Of a stretch of 64,000 bases of DNA, positions 44,837-53,575 are shown in pieces. Made by a program: the position numbers and the translations under genes. The notes beneath the pieces are model-generated. The model had not been told where the DNA came from, did no database searches, and worked only from the letters and a program-made list of their open reading frames with translations. Source of the DNA: CAZHYV01 sp964537055 (GTDB lineage Bacteria > Myxococcota_A > Polyangia > Palsa-1104 > JAEUJZ01); NCBI GenBank assembly GCA_964537055.1, contig CAZHYV010000005.1, positions 163,252-227,251 on the forward strand, given 5' to 3'. Position 1 is the first letter of the stretch. Every line of letters begins with the position of its first letter.

Positions 44837-44864
44837 TTGTTGCAAGAAATTTTTGTGCTAAGCT
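44837..44864 (+). promoter_or_regulatory. Promoter of the FGE-like gene, leaderless type
   Basis: TTGTTG (44837-44842), 16 nt, TAAGCT (44859-44864; TG lies one base before it, an extended -10), six nt, ATG 44871. No Shine-Dalgarno. Confidence 0.4.
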
Positions 44865-44870
44865 GGGTCT

Positions 44871-45758
44871 ATGTGGAGAAAAAAGCAAACAACTCGATTC
44901 TCAAAATGGTACGGATGGATGGTGCTGATGCTGTGTGGAATGCTCGGATGTGACTCACATCCCGTCATGGTGTTTCCTTGGGAATATGAACCCATTCCTG
45001 TGCCGTCCCCTGCTGCTCCAGCACCGCCTGCAGGGATGGTCCTTGTGCCGGGAGGAACCTTTGCGATGGGAAGCAAAGAGTTTACGGATGCGCAGCCGAT
45101 TGCGGGCGTGCGGGTGTCCTCGTTTTACTTGGATCAAACCGAAGTGACAGGGGAAGCCTACCAGGCGTGTGTGGATGCCAAAAGGTGCAGCTTCCCCAAA
45201 GGCGGGGTGAAAGATAGATCTTCTTGTAACTACGATCGAGAGAAGGGACAGGTGGTCGTGGGGAAAGAGAAGCATCCGATGAATTGCGTGACGTTCGAAC
45301 AGGCGAAGCACTACTGTGAGGTGCAAGGGAAGCGGTTGCCCACGGAGGTCGAATGGGAGTACGCGGCGCGGGGAAGCGTAGGAAGTTTGTATCCCTGGGG
45401 GAACGCTGCCCCGGATGCCACGCGAGCGTGCTGGAATCAATACCTCTTTGGCACATGTGCGGTGCAAGGATATGAAGCGACGCTTCTGGGGATGGAGCAA
45501 AGCCAGCTGGATGCACAAAGGCTCCGAGGCATCTATGATCTCGGGGGCAACGTGTATGAATGGGTGGATACTGAATATGCGAATGCTCTGTCCGCTACAA
45601 ACAAACCCTGCGATTCTGCTCATTCGTCCAGTTGTGTGATTCGAGGTGGCTCCTGGTTCAGTGGGGAGCCTGTGCGCTTGCGGTCGTCGTTTCGGGCCTT
45701 CGGCAATCCGACGGATTGGACCAACTTCATCGGTTTTCGTTGTGCGAGGGCTGAATAG
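44871..45758 (+). CDS. FGE-sulfatase (SUMF1-like) C-type-lectin-fold lipoprotein, likely DGR target
   Basis: 295 residues. A type II signal (LMLCGMLGC) is followed by a Pro/Ala linker and a formylglycine-generating-enzyme-like domain: GMVLVPGGTFAMGS, FYLDQTEVTGEAYQACV, MNCVTFEQAKHYCEVQGKRLPTEVEWEYAARG, LYPWGN, GGNVYEWV and RGGSWFSGEP, ending NFIGFRCARAE. The two redox Cys of true FGE are absent: the CYRYRC stretch of human FGE corresponds here to a segment around LRSSFRAF, so sulfatase activation is unlikely. This fold, lipidation and a C-terminal variable segment are hallmarks of DGR-diversified surface proteins, and an Avd-like gene follows 169 nt downstream. Residues 256-290 would be the variable region. 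The gene is intact. Confidence 0.85.
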   Translation: MWRKKQTTRFSKWYGWMVLMLCGMLGCDSHPVMVFPWEYEPIPVPSPAAPAPPAGMVLVPGGTFAMGSKEFTDAQPIAGVRVSSFYLDQTEVTGEAYQACVDAKRCSFPKGGVKDRSSCNYDREKGQVVVGKEKHPMNCVTFEQAKHYCEVQGKRLPTEVEWEYAARGSVGSLYPWGNAAPDATRACWNQYLFGTCAVQGYEATLLGMEQSQLDAQRLRGIYDLGGNVYEWVDTEYANALSATNKPCDSAHSSSCVIRGGSWFSGEPVRLRSSFRAFGNPTDWTNFIGFRCARAE

Positions 45759-45927
45759 TTATATGACTGCTTATTATTCTGTGCCAGCTTCAGTAGAAAC
45801 CCTTGTCTCTTGGTCTTGAACTCTTGGCCTTCTTCCATCGGAATTTCTGATAAACCAAGAACGGAGTACCCCTAAGGGATAGGGTCTGAGCCCGTCTATC
45901 ATTGCACTTTGAAGGGAGGAGCTCACT

Positions 45928-46200
45928 GTGTGGGTGATCGAGCGCGTAGCCAACATGCCTCGAAGTCATAAGTTTACCGTGGGGGATAAACTGGTAGAAT
46001 GCTGTTTGGAGGTGACGACGCTGCTTTGCGAAGTCACCTACCTACGAGATAAGGAGATGCTGCTCAGCGCTGCTTCTCGTGCGCTCACTCGATCTCGGCT
46101 CCTGGTGCGGATTGGGGAACGAATTCGGCTGCTCTCCGCTTCCCAACGGGACTACTTTGCTAAAAAAAGCCATGAACTCGGAAGAATGCTTGGAGTAGGA
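45928..46200 (+). pseudogene. avd: Avd-like DGR accessory protein, 3' end rearranged
   Basis: GTG 45928 with AAGGGAGGAG six nt upstream opens a frame whose first about 90 codons match the DGR accessory variability determinant: VWVIERVANMPRSHKFTVGDKL, LLCEVTYLRDKEMLLSAASRAL and LLSASQRDYFAKKSHELGRMLG, a four-helix bundle that in known DGRs binds the reverse transcriptase. The native protein should end just after GRMLGG-W; here the frame runs on to 46533 through sequence that is antisense to the reverse transcriptase remnant, so the last residues are replaced. The helical bundle itself may still be made. Confidence 0.75.
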
Positions 46201-46690
46201 ACGAAGCATAGGATCGAGCGGAGGAAGATAGGCATTGGCTCAGATTTGCGAGGTCAGAGAGCCAATGGGGAGTCCATGAGGCAACATCATCGGGGTAAAC
46301 AGATCATCCCCTGGAAAGTAAAGGTGGACGGGTTCTGTCACCGTGGGAGCTTGAAGGAAGACATCCCGGAGCCATTCCCAAGACACTGGCGTGAGTGGAT
46401 CCAGCAACCCTCGCAAAATAGCATGGTTCCGGGAGGGGAAAAATCGGTGAATGTCGAGATAAAGGACATGGCTGTGCGCTCGAAACCAATCGGCGGCTCG
46501 TCTCAAGCAACGATGGGTTCCAACGTTTGTTGAATTAGCACATGCTGGACCATGCGATCTCCAAACGGCAATGCAAAAATACAGCGAAGTTTGGGATTCT
46601 GAATTCAAAAGGCACGTCCTGGCCCAGGGTGGTAGGTTTGATCGATTAGGCGGGGGAGTAGCCGGCAAAGGTTCCTATCTACATCGAGTA
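46200..46690 (-). pseudogene. DGR-type reverse transcriptase remnant, inverted and broken
   Basis: On the minus strand the N-terminal half of a DGR/group-II-like reverse transcriptase can be followed: QTYHPGPGRAF, a TGA (46607-46605), IQNPKLRCIFALPFGDRMVQHVL, QQTLEPI, then a frame change at about 46508-46524 directly into GTHRCLRRAADWF, VLYLDIHRFFPSRNHAILRGLL, LYFPGDDLFTP and HGLPIGSLTSQI, a second TGA (46242-46240) and ANAYLPPLDPMLR. The segment normally between LEPI and GTHR is deleted, and everything from the YxDD catalytic motif onward is missing. The sequence then joins the end of avd head-on. The enzyme cannot be functional. Confidence 0.85.
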
Positions 46691-46950
46691 AAAAGCCTGC
46701 GCTCTTTTTTCAACACAACTTTTTCACGAAACGATGGACTGAGTTCTAGTAAGCAAAACCTCTCATAACTACGGCTAAAACTTATATCTTATATTTTTAC
46801 CCTACCTCGATTTACGTTTTTCAGGCTCAGATTACGTTCTTTTTTCTTGCCGTTTGGTTTTATTTCGAATAATTCCCACCCATACGCAGCTCATAACCAG
46901 CTATAATAAATTAGAATTTTAACCTAAACCTTCGGAGAAAGAGCACCGAT

Positions 46951-48036
46951 ATGTTCAATCACTACCCCTGGAGAAGAAGACGGAATCCGGTATTTACACT
47001 TGCCAAATTTATACTGGTCACCGTTATTCTTGCTATAGCCCTAATCATTAGCCTCTTCTATCAAGCGTGCCTGCACTCTCCGGCCTTCCGCGTTGTAATC
47101 ACAATGGCTACTCTCTTTTTCCTAGGGGTTCTTTGCATGAGCCCTTTCAGTTCCGACTCATCCATCCTGAAAAAAGTATCTTCTCTTTTTTGGCGAAAGC
47201 CATGGCTCTCGGTGCCTCTTTTTTTGTGTATTGCTTTCGGGACATTTCTTGGCTGGAGGACGGTAATACAAGAGTTCGAGGAACAGAAGAAAATCGAAGA
47301 GGAACGGATTTCCCGGCTCAATGAAGAAGAGCGTTTTCAGGCGTTATCCTCTCAAGGACACCTCGAGGCTGCTAAAAATGCGATGAATTATGACTATGAT
47401 TCTTCGCGGAAGGTTGGTGGTAACTTGGTTGAAGCTGAGCGGCATATTCATGCTATCTCTAAAAAAGATATTCTTTTCCCAGAGGCTTCAAAGCTCGCTG
47501 ACGAATGCAACGCTCGTCGTATTAGGGAAGAGCTTCTCGAAATTGATAGCAATTTGACATTGTCAAGGTTACAAGGAACTGAGCTACTAACCAAGCTAGA
47601 AGCCTCCTTAAGTCAGGTAAAGATGCTGATACAAAAGGACAATTTGCAAAGCGAGAAAGCAGTTATTGAAATCCTGGAGAAAAAAATTAAGCATCGCTAT
47701 GATACGGAATTACTATCGTTAACCTATCAGGCAATTGATCAGAACAGTTATAAACAGGCGGAGGAATACAGACAAAAAATTTCCAAAGATTACCTACCGT
47801 CCAAGGAAGCCCACTGGCTGAGAAGACGTATTCAATCTGGCTTATTATCTTCTAAAACAAAACAAGCGGTCACGAAAAATCATACTGGGTCTACTCCAAA
47901 ACATTCTACTCCCGAACCATCACCAAGCGACCAAAGCCTGCTATGCTGCGATGGAACAATTTCTCCTTCCTGTTCTTGCCATGGACCTCATAGAGGGTGC
48001 TGCTCGCACCATAGTGGAGTCTGTGGATGCAATTAA
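46951..48036 (+). CDS. Membrane protein with coiled coil and Cys/His-rich C-terminal motif
   Basis: 361 residues. Three hydrophobic segments lie within the first 110 residues (about 17-38, 46-64, 88-104), followed by a charged helical region (EEQKKIEEERISRLNEEERFQ onward) and a Ser/Thr/Pro linker. The last 35 residues hold CCDGTISPSCSCHGPHRGCCSHHSGVCGC, resembling the small DUF3761-like motif (DGT ... RG-C-S-HHGGV) found at the ends of many bacterial proteins, with eight Cys and four His that could bind metal or form disulfides. Function unknown. The 230 nt upstream hold only the edge of the decayed region; downstream lies the parS-like site. Confidence 0.65.
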   Translation: MFNHYPWRRRRNPVFTLAKFILVTVILAIALIISLFYQACLHSPAFRVVITMATLFFLGVLCMSPFSSDSSILKKVSSLFWRKPWLSVPLFLCIAFGTFLGWRTVIQEFEEQKKIEEERISRLNEEERFQALSSQGHLEAAKNAMNYDYDSSRKVGGNLVEAERHIHAISKKDILFPEASKLADECNARRIREELLEIDSNLTLSRLQGTELLTKLEASLSQVKMLIQKDNLQSEKAVIEILEKKIKHRYDTELLSLTYQAIDQNSYKQAEEYRQKISKDYLPSKEAHWLRRRIQSGLLSSKTKQAVTKNHTGSTPKHSTPEPSPSDQSLLCCDGTISPSCSCHGPHRGCCSHHSGVCGCN

Positions 48037-48157
48037 CCTCAGACAGGAAGGACACAACTTCTGACGAGGATAGCTCTAATGAGGGGCTTTAGTGAAAACT
48101 CATCTCATGGCTGGGTCGCTCCCTTCTTGGTAGGTGGTTAAGCTATACCCAAGCGGA

Positions 48158-48173
48158 TGTTTCACGTGGAACA
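48158..48173. other. parS-like site
   Basis: TGTTTCACGTGGAACA; read on the minus strand this is TGTTCCACGTGAAACA, the classical Bacillus-type parS sequence. ParB binds such sites to organise chromosome segregation. The flanking A/T extends the dyad to 18 bp. It is intergenic (48037-48279) and the only such match seen in the window. Confidence 0.75.
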
Positions 48174-48279
48174 TATTTCTATCCTTTAGAATCTCTAAGT
48201 GCTTTTTCTGATAAATCCCTTCTCTTTTTTACACCCTCTGCTAAGATAGAAGCTAATTTACCTTTTAAAGGTCAAGCAT

Positions 48280-49668
48280 ATGGAACCCCAAGGGAAAGTA
48301 TCTCTTCCAGTCCAATCAGCATTCATCAAACCTGCGGTAAGCTCAGACAGCCTTAAACACAGAGATTTTTTAGACGGCCCTTTCTGGCAAAAAATTCCAG
48401 CCTATCGAGAAGTTGATGAGGCTACATTTTTGGATCATCGGTGGCAAATGAAGAATAGCCTCGTTAGCGTAGAGAAGCTACTCGGCGCCGTTCGAGAATT
48501 AGTTCCTTCTTCCTTCTACAAAGATGCTGAAGAGGGTTTTCGCAAAGCCCCCATGAGCATACGCATCTCTCCCTACTTACTTAGTCTTATTGACTGGGAG
48601 AATCCTTACAACGACCCCATCCGGCGCCAATTTATTCCCTTGCACTCGCAAACGCAACCCGATCATCCCTTAGTCGGACTTGATTCTTTAGCCGAGCAAG
48701 CACACTCACCAGTTTCAGGCCTTGTCCATCGGTATACATCCAAAGCTCTCTTCTTAGCCCTAGATACATGCCCAGTGTATTGCAGATTTTGCACACGTAG
48801 TTATGCAGTGGGGCTTGATACGGAAGAGGTTGATAAAGTAGGGTTCCGTGTCAATGAAGACCGCTGGAAGCAAATTTTCGCCTATATTCGTTCACGTCCC
48901 GAACTTGAAGACATCGTCATTTCTGGGGGAGATTCTTTTCAGCTACGCAGCCAGCAAATTCGTGACATTGGAGACACCTTATTAGACATCAAGCACATAC
49001 GCAGGATTCGGTATGCAACAAAAGGGTTGGCTGTCATGCCTCAAAAAATTCTAACCGATTCCGAATGGACCGACGCGCTTACCTATGTGGCTGAAAAAGG
49101 CCGTAAGTTACATAAAGAGGTTGTTATACACACACATTTTAACCATCCTAGAGAAATAACAAAAATCACCCAAGACGCAGCAAATCTCTTCATGGAGCGA
49201 GGAATTACTATTCGAAACCAGTGTGTCCTTCTACGGGGAGTTAACGACAGTCCAGAGGTCATGCGACTTCTTGTGAAGAGACTCGCCCATATCAATATTC
49301 ATCCTTATTATGTATTTGTGCATGATCTAGTACGCGGAGTTGAGGATCTTAGAACCTCTTTGCAAACTGCTGTTGATTTAGAAAAATTAGTGCGTGGTTC
49401 CATTGCAGGCTTTCATACACCTACATTTGTAGTTGATACTCCGGGCGGAGGAGGAAAGCGAGATGCTCATTCTTTTGACTGGTACGACCGCGTCACAGGT
49501 GTTTCGGTATACACAAGCCCCTTGCTCCGCCCAGGAGAGTTCTTCTATTATCTCGACCCAATTCATTCGCTTCCAAAAGAAGGACAAGCGCTTTGGCAAG
49601 ATGCAGCAAACCATCGAGCCATCTTAAATTCAGCCCTTACAGAGGCAACAAGGAACACTCATTCGTAG
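48280..49668 (+). CDS. KamA-family lysine 2,3-aminomutase-like radical SAM enzyme
   Basis: 462 residues. The radical SAM cluster motif is CPVYCRFC (Cys164, 168, 171; CxxxCxxC) and IVISGGDSF follows. The PLP lysine lies in PGGGGKRDAHS near residue 400. The size and long N-terminal part fit KamA rather than the shorter EpmB. KamA interconverts L-alpha-lysine and L-beta-lysine using a 4Fe-4S cluster, SAM and PLP; the substrate here may differ (related enzymes act on glutamate or on EF-P lysine). AAAGGT precedes the ATG. It is convergent with putA, another amino acid catabolism gene. The parS-like site is 107 nt upstream. Confidence 0.88.
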   Translation: MEPQGKVSLPVQSAFIKPAVSSDSLKHRDFLDGPFWQKIPAYREVDEATFLDHRWQMKNSLVSVEKLLGAVRELVPSSFYKDAEEGFRKAPMSIRISPYLLSLIDWENPYNDPIRRQFIPLHSQTQPDHPLVGLDSLAEQAHSPVSGLVHRYTSKALFLALDTCPVYCRFCTRSYAVGLDTEEVDKVGFRVNEDRWKQIFAYIRSRPELEDIVISGGDSFQLRSQQIRDIGDTLLDIKHIRRIRYATKGLAVMPQKILTDSEWTDALTYVAEKGRKLHKEVVIHTHFNHPREITKITQDAANLFMERGITIRNQCVLLRGVNDSPEVMRLLVKRLAHINIHPYYVFVHDLVRGVEDLRTSLQTAVDLEKLVRGSIAGFHTPTFVVDTPGGGGKRDAHSFDWYDRVTGVSVYTSPLLRPGEFFYYLDPIHSLPKEGQALWQDAANHRAILNSALTEATRNTHS

Positions 49669-49785
49669 AAACTTTCCATTGTAAGAAACTTTTCAATAAA
49701 AAGAATTTCCTCTTGAGAAAGGATTTCATTCAGCGAGAAACGAGGTAGGGGGTTCACATAACATCGATTTTATTTTTCTTATTTC

Positions 49786-52700
49786 CTATAAAATTCTGCT
49801 TCTTTTCTCGCCCTCGCGTACGCCCAAGTTTCCATACCGATGGTAATCAATGCTAAGGCTTATCTCGCGCAAATAATATAAAAGCTCAAACCGGCCCCTA
49901 CTCAGAGGCTGGCTGACAATAAGGGCACAACCTGTCGCTGCAGCCGCCCGCACAAGAGCCTCTCTCGCAGGAGTTACCAAGCGAGCCCGGCGCCAACTAC
50001 CTTTTTTGATTCTCTCTTCAAAATCTAGCAGAGTCTCAGGTGTAAATATGAGAGGGCTTAACGAAGCAAACCATTCTTCTTTCAGAGGAATACAGGCTTC
50101 CCCAGGAGTAAAGCTAACCTCCAAAGGACAACCCACAAAAAGTGCTGCAGCAAGAACTTGTAAAAGATGGAGCGGTGTATCTTGAGCCTGAACCCGATAC
50201 ACTATCTCATGACAGGGTCGATATCGAAATAGATTGTCCTGACCTATAATTTTTGCTGGATCCTGATCGAGATAAAAGACGCTGGCCTGGTCACGATAGC
50301 TTTTTAGACTATTTGCTAGTACTAGCTTCTCCTCTAAGGATAATTTAGCTACCTGAATCAGAGGCTCTAGGCCTTTGGGCAGCTCGCTCTCATCCAGGAT
50401 GGATCCAGGGGTCTGTTCTAGCACTAATGCTCTCGTTTCTTCCAGCGTCACTACTTGCTCCACTTTCAGCGCCGAAAGCATAGATTCATTTTTTGCAATC
50501 ATCTCTTGTTGTTTGATCGCTTCCCTCTCTTTAACCTGCATAAGCTGCACAAGATAGTTAGGACCTCCTGCTTTGGCTCCCGTCCCAAAGCTACTCCCTT
50601 TGCATCCACCAAAGGGCTGCCTTTGTACGATCGCGCCGGTGGTCGTGCGGTTGATATAGCAGTTTCCAGCCACAATTCGTTCAATCCAACGCTTTTGCTC
50701 ACGGTCGTCAAGGCTTTGCAGTCCTGACGTAAGCCCATAGGGGGTTCCATTCGCAAAATCGATGGCTTGATCTAAATTTTTGGCCCGCATCAATCCTAGC
50801 ACCGGACCAAAAAGTTCAGTTTGATGGGTAAAACTACCCGGTTTTACCCCTAGCTTTACGCCAGGAGACCAGAGGTGAGGGTTCTTAGAATCTGGTGTAG
50901 GTTTAACAAGCCAAGACTCACCATCCTCCAAGTGCAAAAGACCCCTCATTAAAGCCTCTGTTGGCGGTCTTATCAGAGGAGATACTTTCGTGGCCGGATC
51001 CCACGCAGACCCTACCTTTAAACTGACAACAGCATCCCGCAGCTGCCTTAAAAAATGGAGGTCATCATAAACTTCAGCTTCTAAAATCCCCAAACTCACC
51101 GCGCTGCATTTTTGTCCTGCGTGTCCAAACGCAGACTGAACCATATCTTTGATCGCCAAATCGCGGTCAGAAAGTGCCGTGACGATCATAGCATTTTTTC
51201 CACCTGTTTCTGCGAACAGATCCACAAAGGGATTTAGCTTCTTAAATAGCAGCGCCGTTGATGTAGCCCCTGTCAGCACAATGGCATCCAGTCGAGGGTC
51301 CGCGATCAGACGGCTTCCCACAGGATCGTCAGGGCAATTCACAAATTGCAACACCTCTTTGGGAACCCCTGCATCCCAAAAAGCGTTTACCAACACCCAG
51401 CCGCAAAGCACTGTCTCGGGTGCTGGCTTAAAAATAACGCAATTCCCTGCTGCCAGGGCGGCCAAAATACCACCGGCAGGAATCGAGACAGGGAAGTTCC
51501 AAGGAGGGGTAATCAGCACAGTTCCTTTGGGTTGGAACAACAGATTCGGCTGTGACGTGATCTCGCGCAAGCTATAGCTGTAATAATCTGCAAAATCAAT
51601 TGCTTCTGACACTTCAGGATCAGCCTCTACCAGAGTCTTGCCCGCATCCGCCATCATGACACCGCACAGATCCGCCCGGCGGGCCCGAAGCAATTGCCCA
51701 ATTCGATGCAATAGATCGCTTCTCTCGACGAATGAAGTTTTCCCAAAGCTTGATTCTTTCGCTTTTGCTACAGCCAGCGCTTGATCGACTTGCTCCCAAT
51801 TCGCCATCGCAAACGAGTAGAGCGGTTGATAAGGGTTCGATGGGTCAATTCCAGTCTCTTGGGGCAACCCTTCTATTAGCGCCTGCCCACCTATGATAAG
51901 AGGGATGGTTTCATAGCTTCGGCGTTGCCAATCTGAAATGATCTTTTGGGCCCATGATCGATTCGCTGCCAAAGAAAAATCAGTGTCGGGTTCATTCTCA
52001 AACTGCTCTTTCGGCTCAAAAGATATCATCGGTGTCGATTGATTTTGCGTTCGTCTCGGATGAGCGTAAGTAGAATCGATCAAATCGCAACCCTGCAAGA
52101 AGAAGCGCACCTGTTCTTCCCAAGCAGGGGTAGCGGGAGCTAGCCCAAAGGTATGCCTTAAGAAGTTTTCCGGGCCCGTATTTTCGTCTAACCTCCGAAT
52201 CAGATAAGCTACCGCACTTTGGAAATCTTCTCTCGTTGCTGCGGGGCAGTATAGGAGCATACTACCACTTAATTCTTGGACCACTCTTCGCAGAGGCTCT
52301 GCCATTCCTTCAAGCATCTCAAAGGAGACAGAATCCTCCACCTGGTTCTCTGACCGCAAAACCAATGCGTACGCAATGTCGAAGAGGTTGTGGCTGCCGA
52401 CACCAATTCTTACGGCAGAAGCATGCGATTTTTGCAGACCAAATTCAACAAGCCGTTTGAAGTTTGCATCCACCTCGATTTTATTACGATAAGGAGCCTG
52501 AGGCCATCCTCGCAAACTAGCCTCAAACTGTTCCATGGCAAGGTTCGCTCCTTTAACTAAGCGGATTTTAATGGGGGCCCCACCAGACTGGACACGCTTT
52601 TGTGCCCAAGCCGTAAGCTCTTGCTGAAGTGAGAAGGCGTCAGGCAAATAAGCCTGCAAAACAATCCCAGCCGACAAAGAATGAAATTCTGGCTCATCCA

Positions 52701-53520
52701 GTAACTCTTGGAACAGAGTTTTTGTCAGGTAGAGATCTCGATATTCTTCCATATCAAGATTCAAAAATTTTTGTACTTGTTTTCCGTTTGCGAGAGTAAA
52801 TTGATGCTGCTGACAAACGCGATAAAGTTTTCTTAGCTTCTCTTTTAATTGAAAGAGGGTGTGATCCCAGCCGACAAGATGGATCTGGCTATAAAGAGTT
52901 GAAATTTTTACAGAAACATACTCTACGTCATTCCGAGAGAGGGCATCTATGTAGACCTGGAGGCGCCGCTCTGCTTCTGCCTCACTTAAAATGGCCTCTC
53001 CAAGATAGTTTAGATTCAGCCGGACGCCTTGCTTTCGACGCATTTTCATATGCTTTGAAAGCGCTTCAGGCTCTCCCGGAAGGATCACACTCGCTGTTTC
53101 TCTTCGGAGTGCCTCTGTCGCTAAAGGTACAAGAATCGTCGCCAGCGCCTGCCCAAAGCGCTGAAAGGCCGCTAACTGAAATTGTTTCAATGCCGATAGA
53201 TAGCTCGGTATCCCAAACTGTTCCAAAAGGTAGATCATCTGATCCGACACACGCTTGGGATCATGACTGCGGAAGCATTGATCAGTCATGCTGGTTGTAA
53301 ACGCTTTTCCCCTGGGATCCTTCATCATCCGCGCAAGCTGCGCCTGTTGCGCCTGCTCTCTTCGAGTCTGCGTTCGATTGGTCTCTTCTAACATCAGCTT
53401 GGCAAGCTTTACAGCAAGCTCTTTACGTTCGCTGCGCTTTTGAGGTTTCCCGTAGATTGATTGAAGGAGTTCTTTGGCCTGGGATAAATTCGATTGGTTC
53501 GTCGGAGGCATGATAAGCAT
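49786..53520 (-). CDS. putA: Bifunctional proline dehydrogenase / glutamate semialdehyde dehydrogenase
   Basis: 1244 residues. Oxidises proline to glutamate in two steps at the membrane periphery, feeding electrons to quinone. The FAD-binding proline dehydrogenase barrel occupies about 100-500 (VSVKISTLYSQIH, IRLVKGANLAMEQFE, VRIGVGSHNLFDIAYAL). The aldehyde dehydrogenase half has VLITPPWNFPVSIPAGGI, the catalytic Glu in ETGGKNAM and the nucleophile Cys in GHAGQKCSA, then QPFGGCKGSSFGTGAKAGGPNYL. An approximately 200-residue C-terminal extension follows the second domain. No ribbon-helix-helix DNA-binding N-terminus is present, so it is not autoregulatory like E. coli PutA. The start may be 53520 or 53511. 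Confidence 0.96.
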   Translation of the reverse strand: MLIMPPTNQSNLSQAKELLQSIYGKPQKRSERKELAVKLAKLMLEETNRTQTRREQAQQAQLARMMKDPRGKAFTTSMTDQCFRSHDPKRVSDQMIYLLEQFGIPSYLSALKQFQLAAFQRFGQALATILVPLATEALRRETASVILPGEPEALSKHMKMRRKQGVRLNLNYLGEAILSEAEAERRLQVYIDALSRNDVEYVSVKISTLYSQIHLVGWDHTLFQLKEKLRKLYRVCQQHQFTLANGKQVQKFLNLDMEEYRDLYLTKTLFQELLDEPEFHSLSAGIVLQAYLPDAFSLQQELTAWAQKRVQSGGAPIKIRLVKGANLAMEQFEASLRGWPQAPYRNKIEVDANFKRLVEFGLQKSHASAVRIGVGSHNLFDIAYALVLRSENQVEDSVSFEMLEGMAEPLRRVVQELSGSMLLYCPAATREDFQSAVAYLIRRLDENTGPENFLRHTFGLAPATPAWEEQVRFFLQGCDLIDSTYAHPRRTQNQSTPMISFEPKEQFENEPDTDFSLAANRSWAQKIISDWQRRSYETIPLIIGGQALIEGLPQETGIDPSNPYQPLYSFAMANWEQVDQALAVAKAKESSFGKTSFVERSDLLHRIGQLLRARRADLCGVMMADAGKTLVEADPEVSEAIDFADYYSYSLREITSQPNLLFQPKGTVLITPPWNFPVSIPAGGILAALAAGNCVIFKPAPETVLCGWVLVNAFWDAGVPKEVLQFVNCPDDPVGSRLIADPRLDAIVLTGATSTALLFKKLNPFVDLFAETGGKNAMIVTALSDRDLAIKDMVQSAFGHAGQKCSAVSLGILEAEVYDDLHFLRQLRDAVVSLKVGSAWDPATKVSPLIRPPTEALMRGLLHLEDGESWLVKPTPDSKNPHLWSPGVKLGVKPGSFTHQTELFGPVLGLMRAKNLDQAIDFANGTPYGLTSGLQSLDDREQKRWIERIVAGNCYINRTTTGAIVQRQPFGGCKGSSFGTGAKAGGPNYLVQLMQVKEREAIKQQEMIAKNESMLSALKVEQVVTLEETRALVLEQTPGSILDESELPKGLEPLIQVAKLSLEEKLVLANSLKSYRDQASVFYLDQDPAKIIGQDNLFRYRPCHEIVYRVQAQDTPLHLLQVLAAALFVGCPLEVSFTPGEACIPLKEEWFASLSPLIFTPETLLDFEERIKKGSWRRARLVTPAREALVRAAAATGCALIVSQPLSRGRFELLYYLREISLSIDYHRYGNLGVREGEKRSRIL

Positions 53521-53575
53521 TCATATCATAAACCCACCTTGGGGCGCGAGGTTTTTTCTGGATAAAGTCCAAGCA

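Noticed and set aside
44871..45758. Active formylglycine-generating enzyme
   Set aside because: The redox Cys pair needed for sulfatase activation is absent, and no sulfatase gene is nearby.
46240..46607. TGA read as tryptophan in the RT remnant
   Set aside because: Intact genes here use TGG for Trp and TGA as stop (e.g. the glycosylase gene at 3442), and the RT also has a frameshift, so decay explains the stops.
46240..46668. A 142-codon frame as a functional reverse transcriptase
   Set aside because: It lacks the YxDD catalytic motif, follows a deletion and frame change, and ends at a TGA in the middle of the palm domain.
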